Shown one piece after another: positions 16,484 through 24,816 of a stretch of DNA of 33,763 nucleotides. The notes under the pieces were generated by a model. That model saw nothing but the letters and a program-made list of their open reading frames with translations, was not told the DNA's origin and did not search any database. Source of the stretch: an uncultured Bacteroidia bacterium (GTDB lineage Bacteria; Bacteroidota; Bacteroidia; NS11-12g; UBA9320); NCBI GenBank assembly GCA_905478335.1, contig CAJQIC010000059.1, forward strand, positions 1 through 33,763, read 5' to 3'. A program made the translations under genes and the position numbers. The stretch's first letter is position 1, and each line of letters opens with the position of its first letter.

Positions 16484-16928
16484 GTCATTATACTTGGTCA
16501 TACTGTGTCTATTTGCATCGTCTTGCAACGACAATACGCCCACCAACGGTCAGGTCTTTATTCCTGATGTTCCAGTGAGCATAACCGTCAACATGGACCT
16601 TCCATTGCATTATCATTTGCAAAATTTAGGAGGATATTCACTGCTGGAAGGCGGAAACAGAGGTGTTTTTTTAGTGCATAACTTCGATGATGAATTTTAC
16701 GCACTTGAACGCACCTGTACTTTTGATCCGGATCTCGATTGTGGTCATATTCAAGTTGACACCTCTAATATCCAGTTAAGGTGCGGAATTTATGACAATG
16801 ATACGTTTGCCCAGTGCTGTCAAAGCCTGTACAGTTTTGATGGATTTGTATTACAAGGTCCAAGTAGGTTTGCACTGAAGCGCTATCAAGTTTTCAGAAA
16901 TAGCAACTTATTAACGGTCAGAAACTAA
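16476..16928 (+). CDS. Rieske-like lipoprotein with degenerate cluster site
   Basis: 150 residues. I chose the ATG at 16476, which overlaps the dehydrogenase gene by 8 bases, because it begins a lipoprotein signal peptide ending at Cys17 (FASSC); an upstream in-frame start at 16431 lies inside the previous gene and has no signal. The body has a Rieske-like order: ERTCTF with DCGH, then QCCQSLYSFDG, then LQGPSRFALKRY, matching the usual C-x-H, C-x-x-H/GS-x-F-x-x-G and GPA-x-x-L-x-x-Y blocks. The second-box histidine is replaced (CCQS) and the first box is irregular, so a normal 2Fe-2S cluster seems doubtful. Role unknown. Confidence 0.65.
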   Translation: MHKSLYLVILCLFASSCNDNTPTNGQVFIPDVPVSITVNMDLPLHYHLQNLGGYSLLEGGNRGVFLVHNFDDEFYALERTCTFDPDLDCGHIQVDTSNIQLRCGIYDNDTFAQCCQSLYSFDGFVLQGPSRFALKRYQVFRNSNLLTVRN

Positions 16929-17034
16929 TAAATCGCTGGCGATACAATCCAATTTATTAGACAACTTTACGTTTTCATAACCCTGGTTTAGTTAAAAAAT
17001 AATGCAAAAACCGTCTAAATACGCTATTTATGCC

Positions 17035-17042
17035 TACCTTTG
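17035..17042 (+). promoter_or_regulatory. Promoter -7 box of the cold-shock gene
   Basis: TACCTTTG matches TAnnTTTG and is followed by GCAG, as at other strong promoters in this window. It predicts a short leader to the ATG at 17062. It lies between the first in-frame start (17002) and 17062, which supports the later start. Confidence 0.6.
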
Positions 17043-17061
17043 CAGCTTAATAATTTATTTA

Positions 17062-17253
17062 ATGAGTACTGGAACAGTAAAATTTTTCAATAACGCCAAA
17101 GGTTTTGGTTTTATCACTCCGGAAGATGGAGGAAAGGACGTATTCGTCCACGTAAATGGTTTAACCGATGAGATTACAGAGGGTGACAAAGTAAGCTATG
17201 ACGTAGAAGAAGGCAGAAAAGGATTAAATGCAGTTAATGTAAAAATCGCTTAG
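17062..17253 (+). CDS. Cold-shock domain protein (CspA family)
   Basis: 63 residues, one OB-fold cold-shock domain that binds single-stranded RNA or DNA. The RNA-binding motifs are clear: KGFGFI (RNP1) and VFVHV (RNP2), with the usual MSTGTVKFFN start. I use the ATG at 17062 because family members begin MxxGTVKFFN; the longer frame from 17002 adds a tail overlapping the promoter. It has its own promoter and a strong terminator, so it is a single-gene unit. The leader is short, unlike the long thermosensing leader of E. coli cspA. Confidence 0.95.
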   Translation: MSTGTVKFFNNAKGFGFITPEDGGKDVFVHVNGLTDEITEGDKVSYDVEEGRKGLNAVNVKIA

Positions 17254-17281
17254 TCTAATTCTTTTAGATATTGAAATTAAA

Positions 17282-17308
17282 AGCCTATCACAGTTGATAG
17301 GCTTTTTT
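17282..17308 (+). terminator. Rho-independent terminator after the cold-shock gene
   Basis: AGCCTATCA (17282-17290) pairs perfectly with TGATAGGCT (17295-17303) around the loop CAGT, followed by a T run to 17308. Flanking A and T runs extend the stem. Confidence 0.92.
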
Positions 17309-17369
17309 CATGCTCAAATTTTCGAAAATTGGATTGCTCAACTTACCTTTAAAGACTTAAACCAAAAAC

Positions 17370-17837
17370 TTGACCAATTCCGAAACCATATACCATTTTT
17401 ATTCAAGCTTAGAGGCAGGTAATATTGAAGACCTTTTGAGCTGTTATCATCCACAAATCAGTTTCAGCGATCCCGTCTTTGGCGAATTACAGGGCGACCA
17501 AGCCCATTCCATGTGGCGTATGCTGATGAGTAAAATGTCCTCTGACATTAAAATTGACGTCAATCACGTTTTTGATCAGAATGGTCGTATGCATTGTACC
17601 TGGGCTGCTGATTACCCTTTCGGTAAAAATCAACGGCACGTGCACAATGAGGTCTCCTCTCAGTTTACTTTTAAAGACAACAGAATTATTACCCATCATG
17701 ACGTCTTTGACTTATGGAAATGGACAAGACAAGCTCTTGGTTGGCCTGGCTACCTATTTGGTTGGTCGAACATAATGCAACGAAAAATGATTGAACGAAA
17801 TCAATCATACTTAACCAAGTTCATGAAAAAAGCATGA
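17370..17837 (+). CDS. NTF2-like / SnoaL-like protein
   Basis: 155 residues, no signal peptide, single alpha+beta-barrel domain of the NTF2-like superfamily: an early helix (ETIYHFYSSLEAGNIEDLLSCY), HPQISFSDP-FGEL, and later strands RMHCTWAADY and FKDNRIITHHDVFDLWKW. In Bacteroidota such proteins are often annotated 'nuclear transport factor 2 family'. They may be enzymes or binding proteins, and no catalytic residue decides this here. The start codon is TTG; no in-frame ATG occurs before residue 48, which would cut the first helix and strands. It stands alone after the cold-shock terminator. Confidence 0.75.
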   Translation: MTNSETIYHFYSSLEAGNIEDLLSCYHPQISFSDPVFGELQGDQAHSMWRMLMSKMSSDIKIDVNHVFDQNGRMHCTWAADYPFGKNQRHVHNEVSSQFTFKDNRIITHHDVFDLWKWTRQALGWPGYLFGWSNIMQRKMIERNQSYLTKFMKKA

Positions 17838-17920
17838 GTCAAATCAACTTTCGATTTACATCTTCAAGACTCGTTATTTACTTTAAATGAATCCGATAAA
17901 TGCATGCCGATTTCACCATT

Positions 17921-17945
17921 CTACAAATCGAATGTAAAATTGTAG
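17921..17945. promoter_or_regulatory. Inverted repeat, possible TetR operator
   Basis: CTACAA (17921-17926) and TTGTAG (17940-17945) form an inverted repeat 19 bases centre to centre, 54 bases before the TetR-type gene. A third TTGTAG is at 17980-17985. TetR proteins commonly bind such dyads to control themselves. This is suggestive only. Confidence 0.3.
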
Positions 17946-17998
17946 GTACACTGAAACAATTTGCTTGACACAAGTGTTTTTGTAGTAAACTTCTTCGA

Positions 17999-18631
17999 AT
18001 GAAAAACGAAATAATTACTGCGTACATGCACCATATTTTGGAACATGGTGAACGACCCAAAACAATGTACAGTTTTGCCAAGCAAGCCAAGTTAAAAGAA
18101 CAAGAGCTATATGGGTATTTTACCTCATTTGATTCCATAGAGAAATCGATTTTTAGTGTGTTTTTTGAAAACACCCTGGAAGTACTTTCTAAAAACGAAG
18201 ATTATGTAGACTTCGAATCAAAAGATAAGCTACTTTCATTCTATTACACCTTTTTTGAAATGCTAACGGCCAATAGAAGCTATGTGCTATTCGCATTAAG
18301 TAAAGGTTTAATGCACCCAAAGACACAGTCACAACTCAGCCTGCTAAAGAAGGATTTTCAAAAATTTGTTTCAGGGTTGGATATTTCTACCCTAGATATT
18401 CCAAATAAAAAACTGAACGAATTCCAAGAAAAAAGTATGTCGCACGTGGGCTGGAGTCATTTGACTTTTGTCTTAGATTTTTGGATGAAAGATGTTTCAC
18501 CGGGCTTTGAAAAGACGGATATCTTAATTGAAAAATCAGTGAATACGGGTATGCATTTAGCCAACAGCCAACCCGTTAAAGACGTTATCGACTTAGGAAA
18601 ATTCTTGTATAAAGAAATAACACAACGTTAG
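17999..18631 (+). CDS. TetR-family transcriptional regulator
   Basis: 210 residues. The N-terminal 50 residues form a helix-turn-helix of the TetR type (TMYSFAKQAKLKEQELYGYF), followed by SIEKSIFSVFF, the usual start of helix 4. The rest is an all-helical ligand and dimer domain without recognisable ligand residues. It is followed after one base by the ABC1 kinase gene, a pairing I recall from other Flavobacteriia. It would control this two-gene operon in response to an unknown small molecule, perhaps a lipid or quinone-related one given the partner; that last step is inference. Confidence 0.8.
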   Translation: MKNEIITAYMHHILEHGERPKTMYSFAKQAKLKEQELYGYFTSFDSIEKSIFSVFFENTLEVLSKNEDYVDFESKDKLLSFYYTFFEMLTANRSYVLFALSKGLMHPKTQSQLSLLKKDFQKFVSGLDISTLDIPNKKLNEFQEKSMSHVGWSHLTFVLDFWMKDVSPGFEKTDILIEKSVNTGMHLANSQPVKDVIDLGKFLYKEITQR

Positions 18632-18632
18632 T

Positions 18633-19943
18633 ATGGAAACTATCGACAAACTGCCTATCAGCAAAGTAAAACGAGCCTCAAAGTTGATTCAGACTGGCGC
18701 AAAAGTCGGGACCAACTATCTCAAATACTATGGCAACAAGCTAAGATATTCTGAAGAGGAGGCGAAAACAAAGTTGGATGAAGCAAATGCTTCTGATATT
18801 TACGATAGCTTAAAAAATTTAAAAGGCAGTCCATTAAAAGTTGCCCAAATGTTGAGTATGGATAAAAGCATCCTTCCAAAAGCTTACGTGGACCAGTTCT
18901 CACTTGCACAATTTTCTGTTCCTCCTTTGTCGGCTCCATTGGTAATCAAAACATTTACGCGATACTTCGGAAAATCGCCACAAGAATTGTTTGACCAATT
19001 CGACCCCAACGCAATCAATGCAGCGACCATAGGACAAGTCCATAAAGCGCAAAAAGATGGAAAAACATTGGCCATTAAGATTCAGTATCCAGGTGTAGCC
19101 GATAGTATTAGCAGTGACCTTGCTTTGGTTAAGCCAATAGCCATGCGGATGTTCAACATTAAAGGTAAAGATTCAGACAAGTACTTTAAAGAAGTTGAGC
19201 AAAAACTGATTGATGAAACGGATTATACCAATGAGATAAAGCAGAGTGTTGAAGTAGTAGAAGCCTGTAAACACATTCCAAACTTAAGATTCCCGCATTA
19301 CTACCCAGCGTATTCTACAAAACAAATTATAGCAATGGATTGGATGACGGGTAAACATCTTTCTAAATTTGCTAAGGAGAATACCGACCCAGACATTGCT
19401 AATCAAGTTGGTCAAACGTTGTGGGACTTTTATATGTACCAAATTCATACCCTTAAAAAAGTGCATGCCGATCCGCATCCTGGGAATTTCCTAGTGGATG
19501 ATTCCGGACAACTCATTGCTTTGGACTTTGGTTGTATGAAAGAAATTCCAAACGACTTTTATATACCCTATTTTGAACTTACAGACCCCAATACATTAGA
19601 AAACAAAGATGTATTTATGGACAAGCTTTCAGAGCTAGAGATTATTCGTTTAGATGATACAGAAGAAGAAAAAGCCTTCTTTGGGGAAATGTTTCATGAC
19701 CTTCTTCAATTGTTCACTAGGCCTTTAACCCAAGAAACCTTTGACTTTTCAGACCCCGCGTTCTTTAACGAAATTGCAAACCTTGGCGAACAATTTACAA
19801 AAAGTACAACATTGAGAAAGATGAATGGTAACCGCGGTTCAAAGCATTTCATTTATGTCAATCGAACATTCTTTGGTTTATATAACCTGATGCACGAAAT
19901 AGGCGCAAAAAACGTAAGAATAGAAAATTTGGCCATTGCTTAA
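18633..19943 (+). CDS. ABC1/AarF/UbiB-family atypical kinase
   Basis: 436 residues. It carries the family's hallmark elements: KGSPLKVAQ (64-72, the KxGQ-type motif), the Ala-rich nucleotide loop variant AATIGQVHKA, the lysine in LAIKIQYPGV, the catalytic loop HADPHPGN (278-285) and the metal-binding DFG at 298-300. UbiB-family proteins are atypical kinases or ATPases that support quinone and lipid metabolism, often at membranes. No strong C-terminal membrane helix is seen here. It is co-transcribed with the TetR regulator. Substrate unknown; Bacteroidota make menaquinone, so it should not be equated with E. coli UbiB. Confidence 0.9.
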   Translation: METIDKLPISKVKRASKLIQTGAKVGTNYLKYYGNKLRYSEEEAKTKLDEANASDIYDSLKNLKGSPLKVAQMLSMDKSILPKAYVDQFSLAQFSVPPLSAPLVIKTFTRYFGKSPQELFDQFDPNAINAATIGQVHKAQKDGKTLAIKIQYPGVADSISSDLALVKPIAMRMFNIKGKDSDKYFKEVEQKLIDETDYTNEIKQSVEVVEACKHIPNLRFPHYYPAYSTKQIIAMDWMTGKHLSKFAKENTDPDIANQVGQTLWDFYMYQIHTLKKVHADPHPGNFLVDDSGQLIALDFGCMKEIPNDFYIPYFELTDPNTLENKDVFMDKLSELEIIRLDDTEEEKAFFGEMFHDLLQLFTRPLTQETFDFSDPAFFNEIANLGEQFTKSTTLRKMNGNRGSKHFIYVNRTFFGLYNLMHEIGAKNVRIENLAIA

Positions 19944-20004
19944 GGCCATTTAGCCGGTTAAAATTATATCCAAATTAAAGATTTTCATAAATCAACAAAA
20001 TCGC

Positions 20005-20012
20005 TATCTTTG
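20005..20012 (+). promoter_or_regulatory. Promoter -7 box of the rimP-nusA-infB operon
   Basis: TATCTTTG matches TAnnTTTG and is followed by GCAGCG. A TTTT (19982-19985) lies at the -33 distance (19-base spacer). The transcript would begin near 20018, before the hairpin at 20036-20064. Confidence 0.65.
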
Positions 20013-20035
20013 CAGCGTTGGTAAGAGACAGGAAA

Positions 20036-20064
20036 GAGGGAATTAAAAATTCCCTCTTTTTTTT
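20036..20064 (+). terminator. Terminator-shaped hairpin in the rimP-nusA-infB leader (candidate attenuator)
   Basis: GAGGGAATT (20036-20044) pairs perfectly with AATTCCCTC (20048-20056) around AAA, and eight T follow (20057-20064). Flanking AAA/TTT can extend the stem to 12 pairs. It lies after the promoter -7 box and 11 bases before rimP, so it is inside the leader rather than at the end of the previous gene's own unit. It could also terminate read-through from the ABC1 gene. Confidence 0.8.
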
Positions 20065-20075
20065 ACGCAATTAAT

Positions 20076-20543
20076 ATGTCTTTGGTAGAAACAATAAAAG
20101 CACTGGTTGAGGAAGAGGTAAAAGACTCCCCAATTTTTGTTGTGGACATTGTTGGAGGAGACAGAAGCAGAAAAATTCAAGTTTTGGTAGATGGAGACAA
20201 AGGGGTCACCGTTGATCAATGCTCGAAAATCAGCAGATCAATTTCGAAAGTAGTGGATGATGAAGAATTCGAGTCAGACCCATTTATTTTGGAAGTATCT
20301 AGCCCCGGAGCTGACGAACCCTTAAGAAACGAAAGACAATACCACAAACATGTTGGTCGTAAATTATCTGTTGAAACCGAATCGAGCACCACAGAATACA
20401 AACTTTTAGAAGTGACCGAAACTCATATCGTTTGTGCTCCAGTGCTGGACAAAAAACAAAAGAAAAATAAAGTTAAAGTGGAACCTGTTAGTATCAGTTT
20501 CGACGACATTATAACATCAACCGTAGTATTATCTTTTAAATAA
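20076..20543 (+). CDS. rimP: Ribosome maturation factor RimP
   Basis: 155 residues, cytoplasmic; needed for maturation of the 30S subunit. The N-terminal domain shows FVVDIVGGDRSRKIQVLVDGDKG and SKISRSISKVVDD, followed by the family motif LEVSSPGADEPL (the SSPGxxxPL core), and the C-terminal half forms the small beta barrel (GRKLSVETE, IVCAPVLD). Length is normal for Bacteroidota. It is first in the classic rimP-nusA-infB operon, with nusA starting 6 bases after its stop. Expression is probably affected by the leader hairpin. Confidence 0.95.
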   Translation: MSLVETIKALVEEEVKDSPIFVVDIVGGDRSRKIQVLVDGDKGVTVDQCSKISRSISKVVDDEEFESDPFILEVSSPGADEPLRNERQYHKHVGRKLSVETESSTTEYKLLEVTETHIVCAPVLDKKQKKNKVKVEPVSISFDDIITSTVVLSFK

Positions 20544-20549
20544 AGGAAA

Positions 20550-21785
20550 ATGACTTTAGGACTAGTAGAATCGTTTGCGGAATTTAAAGAGTTCAAGAAC
20601 ATAGACAGAGCCACTATGATGGCCGTTATGGAAGACGTCTTTCGAAGCATGCTTCGAAAGAAGTTTGGAGATGACTCAAATTTTGACATTATCATCAACA
20701 CGGATCAAGGAGATTTGGAAATCTATCGAAATCGAAAGATTGTGGACATGGATGAGGTCGAAGACCAAAACCAAGAAATAAACATCGAAGATGCATTGAA
20801 GCTTGAAGATGATTATGAAATTGGTGAAGATGCCATTGAAGAGATTAAATTACTCGATTTTGGCCGTCGCGCAATACTTGCTGCAAGACAAACACTGCTT
20901 TCTAGAATTCTTGAATTAGAGAAAGATGAGTTATTTAAGAAATATAAAGACCGTGTTGGTGAAATAATCACAGGAGAGGTTTACCAAATATGGAAGCGTG
21001 AATTAATGGTTTTGGATGATGAAGGCAACGAACTCATTCTACCAAAAACAGAAATGATTGGACGCGATTTCTTCAAAAAAGGAGACAGCGTTCGCGCCGT
21101 TGTATTGCGTGTTGAAATGCAAAACAACAACCCACGTATCATACTTTCTCGTACTGCTCCAATTTTCTTAGAAAGACTGTTTGAACTTGAAGTACCTGAA
21201 ATCTTGGACGGATTAATCACTATCAAAAATGTGGTTAGAGAGCCAGGTGAGCGTGCTAAAGTTGCTGTAGAGAGCTATGACGATAGAATCGACCCAGTAG
21301 GTGCTTGTGTTGGAATGAAAGGTTCTCGTATTCACGGAATTGTTCGTGAGTTACGTAATGAAAATATTGACGTTATTAACTTTACAACCAATACACAACT
21401 ATACATTCAACGTGCTCTAAGCCCAGCTAAGGTGTCAAGCACCGCTTTAGACGAGGAAGAGAAGCGTGCTGATGTATATTTGCCAAGTGACCAAGTTTCA
21501 CTTGCCATTGGTAAGGGTGGGTTTAACATTAAGCTTGCTGGTAGATTGGTAGGGTACAACATCGATGTATATCGTGAAAATGTTGAAGAAGACGACGTAG
21601 ACGTTGACTTAGACGAATTCACTGACGAAATTGATGAGTGGATAATTGACGAGTTAAAAGCAATTGGCTTAGATACGGCCAAAAGCGTATTAGAAATGGA
21701 AGTAGACGACTTGGTTCGCAGAACTGAATTAGAAGTTGAAACCATAACTGAGATTAAAAAAATATTTGAAGCGGAGTTTGATTAA
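20550..21785 (+). CDS. nusA: Transcription termination/antitermination factor NusA
   Basis: 411 residues. The N-terminal polymerase-binding domain (about 1-125) is followed by an S1 domain (about 130-200: GEVYQIWKRELMVLD) and two KH domains (DPVGACVGMKGSRI and SLAIGKGGFNIKLA hold the GxxG loops). A short acidic C-terminal stretch ends in a helix-hairpin-helix-like segment (LKAIGLDTAKSVLEME). It binds RNA polymerase and modulates pausing and termination at hairpins. It lacks the two acidic repeats of the E. coli protein, as expected for the phylum. Its position behind a leader hairpin makes autoregulation plausible. Confidence 0.95.
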   Translation: MTLGLVESFAEFKEFKNIDRATMMAVMEDVFRSMLRKKFGDDSNFDIIINTDQGDLEIYRNRKIVDMDEVEDQNQEINIEDALKLEDDYEIGEDAIEEIKLLDFGRRAILAARQTLLSRILELEKDELFKKYKDRVGEIITGEVYQIWKRELMVLDDEGNELILPKTEMIGRDFFKKGDSVRAVVLRVEMQNNNPRIILSRTAPIFLERLFELEVPEILDGLITIKNVVREPGERAKVAVESYDDRIDPVGACVGMKGSRIHGIVRELRNENIDVINFTTNTQLYIQRALSPAKVSSTALDEEEKRADVYLPSDQVSLAIGKGGFNIKLAGRLVGYNIDVYRENVEEDDVDVDLDEFTDEIDEWIIDELKAIGLDTAKSVLEMEVDDLVRRTELEVETITEIKKIFEAEFD

Positions 21786-21811
21786 ACAAAGCAACAAATG
21801 ACAATAAGAAT

Positions 21812-21898
21812 GAAGAACACGGTGAATATCATGAAGTAGCGGGGATCATTACATATGGTCGGTTCGCGTTCGCTACATGGTTTTTGTGAATGTTCTTC
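21812..21898 (+). ncRNA. Large imperfect hairpin in the nusA-infB intergenic RNA
   Basis: The outer stem GAAGAACA (21812-21819) pairs with TGTTCTTC (21891-21898). The inner stem CATG (21830-21833) plus TAGCG (21837-21841) pairs with CGCTA plus CATG (21871-21879), with a 3-base bulge AAG. The two stems are coaxial, separated by an internal loop. The apical 29 bases hold no long stem. It ends 23 bases before the infB start. There is no T-tract, so it is not a terminator. A role as RNase processing site or translational control element for infB is inferred. Confidence 0.55.
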
Positions 21899-21921
21899 AG
21901 AAATTAAAAAGTAAAACATTA

Positions 21922-24807
21922 ATGGCTGGAAAAACTCACAGAATTTCAAAAGTTGCAGCAGAGCTCAATGTTAGCTGGAAAAGCTTGATTGAATATCTCA
22001 ACCAAAACGGTTATGAGGTAGACATGAAGATGACGGCTAAGATCGCCCAAGATATGTATGACGTTCTTGAACAGAAATACCGTTCTGACAAACAAGCGAA
22101 AGAAGAATCTCAAGCACTAGAGATTAATATTCGTCGACAAGACGAAACGCTTACAGCAAATACCAATAAACCGGGTACGAAGAAGAAGAAAAAAGGTGAA
22201 GACGAAGCGCAAGACATCGTCTTAATTAAGGATACTGGATTAAGTCGTCCAAATGCCTCTGAAGAGCCTGTAACTGAAGAAAAGCCAGAAGTCAAGGAAG
22301 AAGTTCCAGAGGTGGAAGCCAAAGAAGAAAAACCTGAGCCAAAAGAAGAAGAGGCTCCTAAGGTTGAAGAGGAAACCCCAACGACCAAAAAGACTGAGAT
22401 TCCAGGATTTAAGGTACTTGGTAAAATTTCGTTAGATAAGCCTGAAAAGAAAAAGAAAGAAGAGCCCGAAGCTCCAAAAGAAGAGAAGAAAGAAGAAGTA
22501 ACCGAGGAAAAACCGGTTGAAGAAAAAGCTCCTGAAAAGCCAGTTGAAGAAAAACCGGTTGAAGAAAAAACTCCTGAAAAGCCAGAAGCTAAAAAAGAAG
22601 AAGAACCAAAAAAGGTTGAACCTGAAGCCCCAAAAGCGCCTGCAAAGGAAGAGGGGGAATCAATTATTAAGCCTAAATATGAAAAACTAGGTGGCCTTAC
22701 GATTAAAGGAAAAATCAAACTTCCTGATCCACCGTCGCCTAAAAAAGTAGCAAGCTCTGGTGGCAAACCAGAAGACAACCAGCGCAAGAAAAGAAAACGA
22801 ACGGTTAAGTCTGGACCTGTTAAATCAGGTGGCAATTTTGGAAAAGGTCGTTACAACAAAGGTGGTGGCAAAGACGATGCAAAAGACGAAATCACAGAAA
22901 AGGAAATCCAAGATAAAATCAAGGCAACACTTGCTAAACTTGGTGGAAATAAAGGTAGTAAAGGACCATCTCGTCAGAAATTAAGACGACAAAAAAGAGA
23001 TGATCACAAAACCACGCGTGAGGAAGAAATTATCAAACAAGAGCTTGCGAGCAAGGTCTTAAAAATCACTGAATTTGTAACGGCTAACGAGATGGCATCG
23101 TTAATGGACGTTTCTGTTAACGACATTATCACCGCATACTTCTCGCTTGGCATGATGGTGTCTATCAACCAACGTTTGGATGCGGAGACCATTAAAATGG
23201 TTGCCGATGAATTTGGTTTTGAAATTGAGTTTGTTGACGCAGAAGAGCAAGTCGAATTTGGCGAAGAAGAAGTTGATAAACCAGAAGATCTTGAGGAACG
23301 CGCACCGATTGTAACCATCATGGGTCACGTTGATCACGGTAAAACTTCATTACTTGACTACATCCGAAATACGAACGTAATTGCAGGTGAAGCCGGTGGT
23401 ATTACACAGCACGTTGCTGCATACGAAGTAGAACTTAAAGACAAAAAACGCATAACCTTTGTTGATACTCCAGGTCACGAAGCCTTTACCGCGATGCGGG
23501 CAAGGGGAGCAAAGGTCACGGATATAGCCATTATTGTAATTGCGGCTGACGACAGTGTGATGCCTCAAACAAAAGAGGCAATAAGCCACGCCCAAGCGGC
23601 AGATGTACCGATCATTTTTGCTTTCAATAAAATAGATCGCGACGTTTCAAACCCAGATAGAATTAGAGAAGAGTTATCTGCCATGAATATTTTGGTAGAA
23701 GAATGGGGTGGTAAATATCAAGCACAAGAAATCTCAGCGAAAAAAGGTACCAATATTGACGAGCTACTCGAAAAAGTATTACTCGAGGCTGAATTATTAG
23801 AACTAAAAGCCAATCCAAACAAACGTGCTAAGGGTTCTGTGATGGAAGCCCGATTGGACAAAGGTCGAGGAATATTGGCATCAGTTCTGGTACAAGAAGG
23901 TACACTTCGAGTTGGAGACCCACTCGTTGCTGGTCATCATTTTTGCCGTGTACGGGCGATGTTCAATGAGCGTATGAATCAGGTTAAAGTTGCTGATCCG
24001 GCTACGCCAGTAAACATATTAGGATTTACTTCTGCACCTACAGCAGGTGATGTATTCCAAGTTTTTGAATCTGAACAAGACGCCAAAGATGTTGCGAATA
24101 GACGTGCTCAATTGCAGCGTGAACAAGGTATTAGAACAACCAAGCATATTACGCTAGATGAAATTGGACGACGTTTGGCAGTAGGTAACTTTAAGGAATT
24201 AAAGGTTATTGTGAAGGCCGATGTGGATGGTTCTGCAGAAGCACTTGCTGATTCATTGTTGAAACTATCTACCGAAGAAATACAGGTTAACGTTATTCAT
24301 AAATCAGTTGGTCAAATCACTGAGTCAGATGTATTATTAGCTTCTGCCTCTGATGCGATAATTATCGGTTTCCAAGTTAGACCAGCGGCTTCCGCAAGAA
24401 AGCTTGCTGAAGCTGAAGAAATTGATATCAGAATGTATTCTGTCATCTATAAAGCCATTGAGGAAATCAAGTCTGCCATGGAAGGTATGCTTGCTCCTGA
24501 GTTTGAAGAAAAGATTACAGGTAATGCAGAAATTCGTGAGGTATTCAAAATCACCAAGGTTGGTACAGTTGCCGGTTGTATGATTACAGACGGTAAAATA
24601 CAGCGAGACAATAAGGTTAGACTTATTCGAGACGGTGTAGTTGTATATAGTGGTGTATTAGCAGCACTAAAGCGATTTAAAGACGACGTTAAGGAAGTAA
24701 ATCGAGGTTTTGAATGTGGAATGCAGATCAAAAACTACAACGATATTCGGATTAACGATATCATCGAATGTTACACCGAGGTTGAGGTGAAACGTAAGTT
24801 GAAATAA
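21922..24807 (+). CDS. infB: Translation initiation factor IF-2
   Basis: 961 residues from the ATG at 21922, where the family start [18 protein letters not shown] begins; the frame is open 15 codons further up, but those overlap the intergenic hairpin. An N-terminal IF2N domain is followed by a long, charged, low-complexity linker (about 60-350) rich in E, K and P, including a 14-residue direct repeat (KPVEEK-x-PEKP). A second IF2N-like part comes before the GTPase. The G domain has GHVDHGKT (468-475), DTPGHEAF and NKID, then domains II-IV. It brings fMet-tRNA to the 30S subunit. The initiator tRNA gene is also in this window, about 20 kb away. Confidence 0.97.
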   Translation: MAGKTHRISKVAAELNVSWKSLIEYLNQNGYEVDMKMTAKIAQDMYDVLEQKYRSDKQAKEESQALEINIRRQDETLTANTNKPGTKKKKKGEDEAQDIVLIKDTGLSRPNASEEPVTEEKPEVKEEVPEVEAKEEKPEPKEEEAPKVEEETPTTKKTEIPGFKVLGKISLDKPEKKKKEEPEAPKEEKKEEVTEEKPVEEKAPEKPVEEKPVEEKTPEKPEAKKEEEPKKVEPEAPKAPAKEEGESIIKPKYEKLGGLTIKGKIKLPDPPSPKKVASSGGKPEDNQRKKRKRTVKSGPVKSGGNFGKGRYNKGGGKDDAKDEITEKEIQDKIKATLAKLGGNKGSKGPSRQKLRRQKRDDHKTTREEEIIKQELASKVLKITEFVTANEMASLMDVSVNDIITAYFSLGMMVSINQRLDAETIKMVADEFGFEIEFVDAEEQVEFGEEEVDKPEDLEERAPIVTIMGHVDHGKTSLLDYIRNTNVIAGEAGGITQHVAAYEVELKDKKRITFVDTPGHEAFTAMRARGAKVTDIAIIVIAADDSVMPQTKEAISHAQAADVPIIFAFNKIDRDVSNPDRIREELSAMNILVEEWGGKYQAQEISAKKGTNIDELLEKVLLEAELLELKANPNKRAKGSVMEARLDKGRGILASVLVQEGTLRVGDPLVAGHHFCRVRAMFNERMNQVKVADPATPVNILGFTSAPTAGDVFQVFESEQDAKDVANRRAQLQREQGIRTTKHITLDEIGRRLAVGNFKELKVIVKADVDGSAEALADSLLKLSTEEIQVNVIHKSVGQITESDVLLASASDAIIIGFQVRPAASARKLAEAEEIDIRMYSVIYKAIEEIKSAMEGMLAPEFEEKITGNAEIREVFKITKVGTVAGCMITDGKIQRDNKVRLIRDGVVVYSGVLAALKRFKDDVKEVNRGFECGMQIKNYNDIRINDIIECYTEVEVKRKLK

Positions 24808-24816
24808 ATTCACTTT

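Noticed and set aside
22110-22835. 241-codon minus-strand frame
   Set aside because: Shadow of the E/K/P-rich linker of infB, giving a Ser/Phe/Gly-rich low-complexity translation.
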